Source: Epiperipatus broadwayi (taxonomy: Eukaryota > Onychophora > Udeonychophora > Euonychophora > Peripatidae). From it: DNA of 64,000 nt. Under the pieces are notes generated by a model that was given only the letters and a program-made list of their open reading frames with translations, was not told the DNA's origin and ran no database searches. The stretch covers positions 931,529 through 995,528 of the forward strand of contig JAQFVV010006509.1 of the NCBI GenBank assembly GCA_028023455.1, read 5' to 3'. Shown in pieces: positions 62,701 to 64,000 of this stretch (within the stretch, counting starts at the first letter, position 1; every line of letters begins with the position of its first letter). Position numbers and translations under genes: made by a program.

Positions 62701-64000
62701 TTCAATAATATCCACTCCCTCAAAAAATAATAAGATAAATATAAATAGTCTATTTGACTCATCCAGATGTCAGTGTATTCATTTTTTGTACTCTATGTCT
62801 TCAAGGTATACACTTAAATATAATAACAATTCATGAAGATACTCAAACACTTTTTAAGAAAATAGCTAGTATATGTCAAAAGGATTAAAATATATATATA
62901 TATATATTACAAAACTTTCATTGACATCTGGTTTTACCTGCATTTATGCTAAAGCTTATAAAATAAAACAATGCTTTAGTTTAATAAACCTGAATTAAAA
63001 AGCAGAAACTAAAAGATACCATTTGTCATTATTGCAATATGAACCATCTTATCTGATTGTAAACTTTCTCTTACTCTCAAAACTTTATCTGTTAAATGCC
63101 AATCTCAGTATTATTATTATTCACTTAACAATCATTTCAATAGTATGTGTACAAAAAATCATCCTTTGAAAGCTATTAATAATAATAATAATGATGATGG
63201 TGATAATGAAAATGATAATAATAATTCCCTTCATTAAATCCAAAAAAAGTCATTTTTCTAATTTTGTATTAAATTTGAAAATAAAATTACTATTATCAAA
63301 ATTATAAGAAGGAAAATGAAGATGGAATTTAATTATATTTCATAAAACCTTGAATTGAGAAAGAGGTAAATACTAACGCTGGATTTTTTTAAATCCATAA
63401 CTTGTTATTATTTTTAACACAAAAACTTTTGTGCATATTTAATTTATATTTTTAATATTTAATAAATACACACCCAATTCAATATTAATGTCAAAATATC
63501 AGTTAAGCACAAATTGTAGGGCAATATATTAAAGTAATACTCAGTTACATTAAAATTTCTCCCAATTAATTTTTACAAAGATTATTACTATTGAGGTTTT
63601 CCTGAATAGACCATATAAAAATACAACTATTACTAATAATATTTGAATTGATTTATCTTGAATTCATTCATTATATTATATTTTTAAATATTCATTTGTG
63701 ATCAATAGGAATTCTTTTGTAATAAAAAATCATAATTATTACTCTGAAGAGATATTTTTCAGCTAGATTTAAAAGGAGGCAAATATATCCCATAATATAA
63801 ATCTCCTCTCACACTACATAGTCATATATGACGATAATAGTAGTCTAATTTACACAGTTTCAAGAAGTCTAAATATTGACTTGAGGATGGTTCAACTTCT
63901 TGATTTAATTAATAATCCCAACCATTATTGGTGTGTAATAACAAATTGAATTGTCATCAAAACGTCTGAGAAAATATTCTCTTTGATTACATTTATAATA
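62701..64000. other. AT-rich intergenic stretch
   Basis: Contains a TA run near 62890 and a mixed AAT/GAT run at 63177-63225, which could be a LINE tail. No gene recognised. Confidence 0.45.

Overview
The window is very AT-rich eukaryotic (metazoan, probably invertebrate) intergenic DNA. I found no host protein-coding exon, no rRNA and no functional tRNA gene. There are no operons, no dense reading frames and no ribosome-binding sites. Instead there are non-LTR retrotransposons (LINEs) in several states of decay, a tRNA-derived SINE, foldback/MITE-like inverted repeats and long microsatellites. I cannot name the species from sequence alone.

Layout. 1-9.5 kb is AT-rich filler with two (TA)n-centred inverted repeats. 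9.5-10.9 kb holds a short foldback element, a decayed LINE reverse transcriptase (RT) and a tRNA-derived SINE on the minus strand. 12.3-15.6 kb is the best-preserved feature: a full-length RTE-type LINE whose 985-codon frame is broken by only two nonsense codons, inserted into an old CTAT/CTGT-type satellite. 16.75-18.8 kb is a heavily decayed copy of the same family without its 3' part. 19.5-21.5 kb is a sandwich of two LINE 3' ends in opposite orientation between three (ATT)n blocks.

21.5-35 kb is AT-rich, with three foldback elements (25.15-26.26, 31.43-31.92 and 32.39-32.87 kb) and a long (GATA)n array. 35-42 kb is a cluster of degraded LINEs of a second family, all on the + strand. 42.2-43.5 kb has two RTE 3' ends head to head. 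46.26-47.73 kb is a minus-strand L1/Tx1-like LINE 3' part with a CCHC motif and a poly(A) tail. 49.7-50.1 kb has another RT relic. 53.2-56.4 kb is a second full-length but heavily mutated RTE copy. 56.7-57.1 kb is a CATA/CACA satellite. 59.6-62.7 kb is a LINE of the second family, split by a 5'-truncated RTE copy.

The most interesting structural signal is recurrent local rearrangement at (TA)n tracts. Three perfect or near-perfect inverted repeats with a further imperfect one are centred on TA runs, and two short tandem duplications are bounded by TA runs. One of the palindromes copies the exact 3' end of a LINE in reverse. The retroelements share the logic of target-primed reverse transcription: an endonuclease and RT in one protein, 5' truncation, and simple-repeat tails. 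RTE copies here end in (TGA)n, other LINEs in (ATT/AAT)n, and the L1-like copy in poly(A). No copy in the window looks fully intact.
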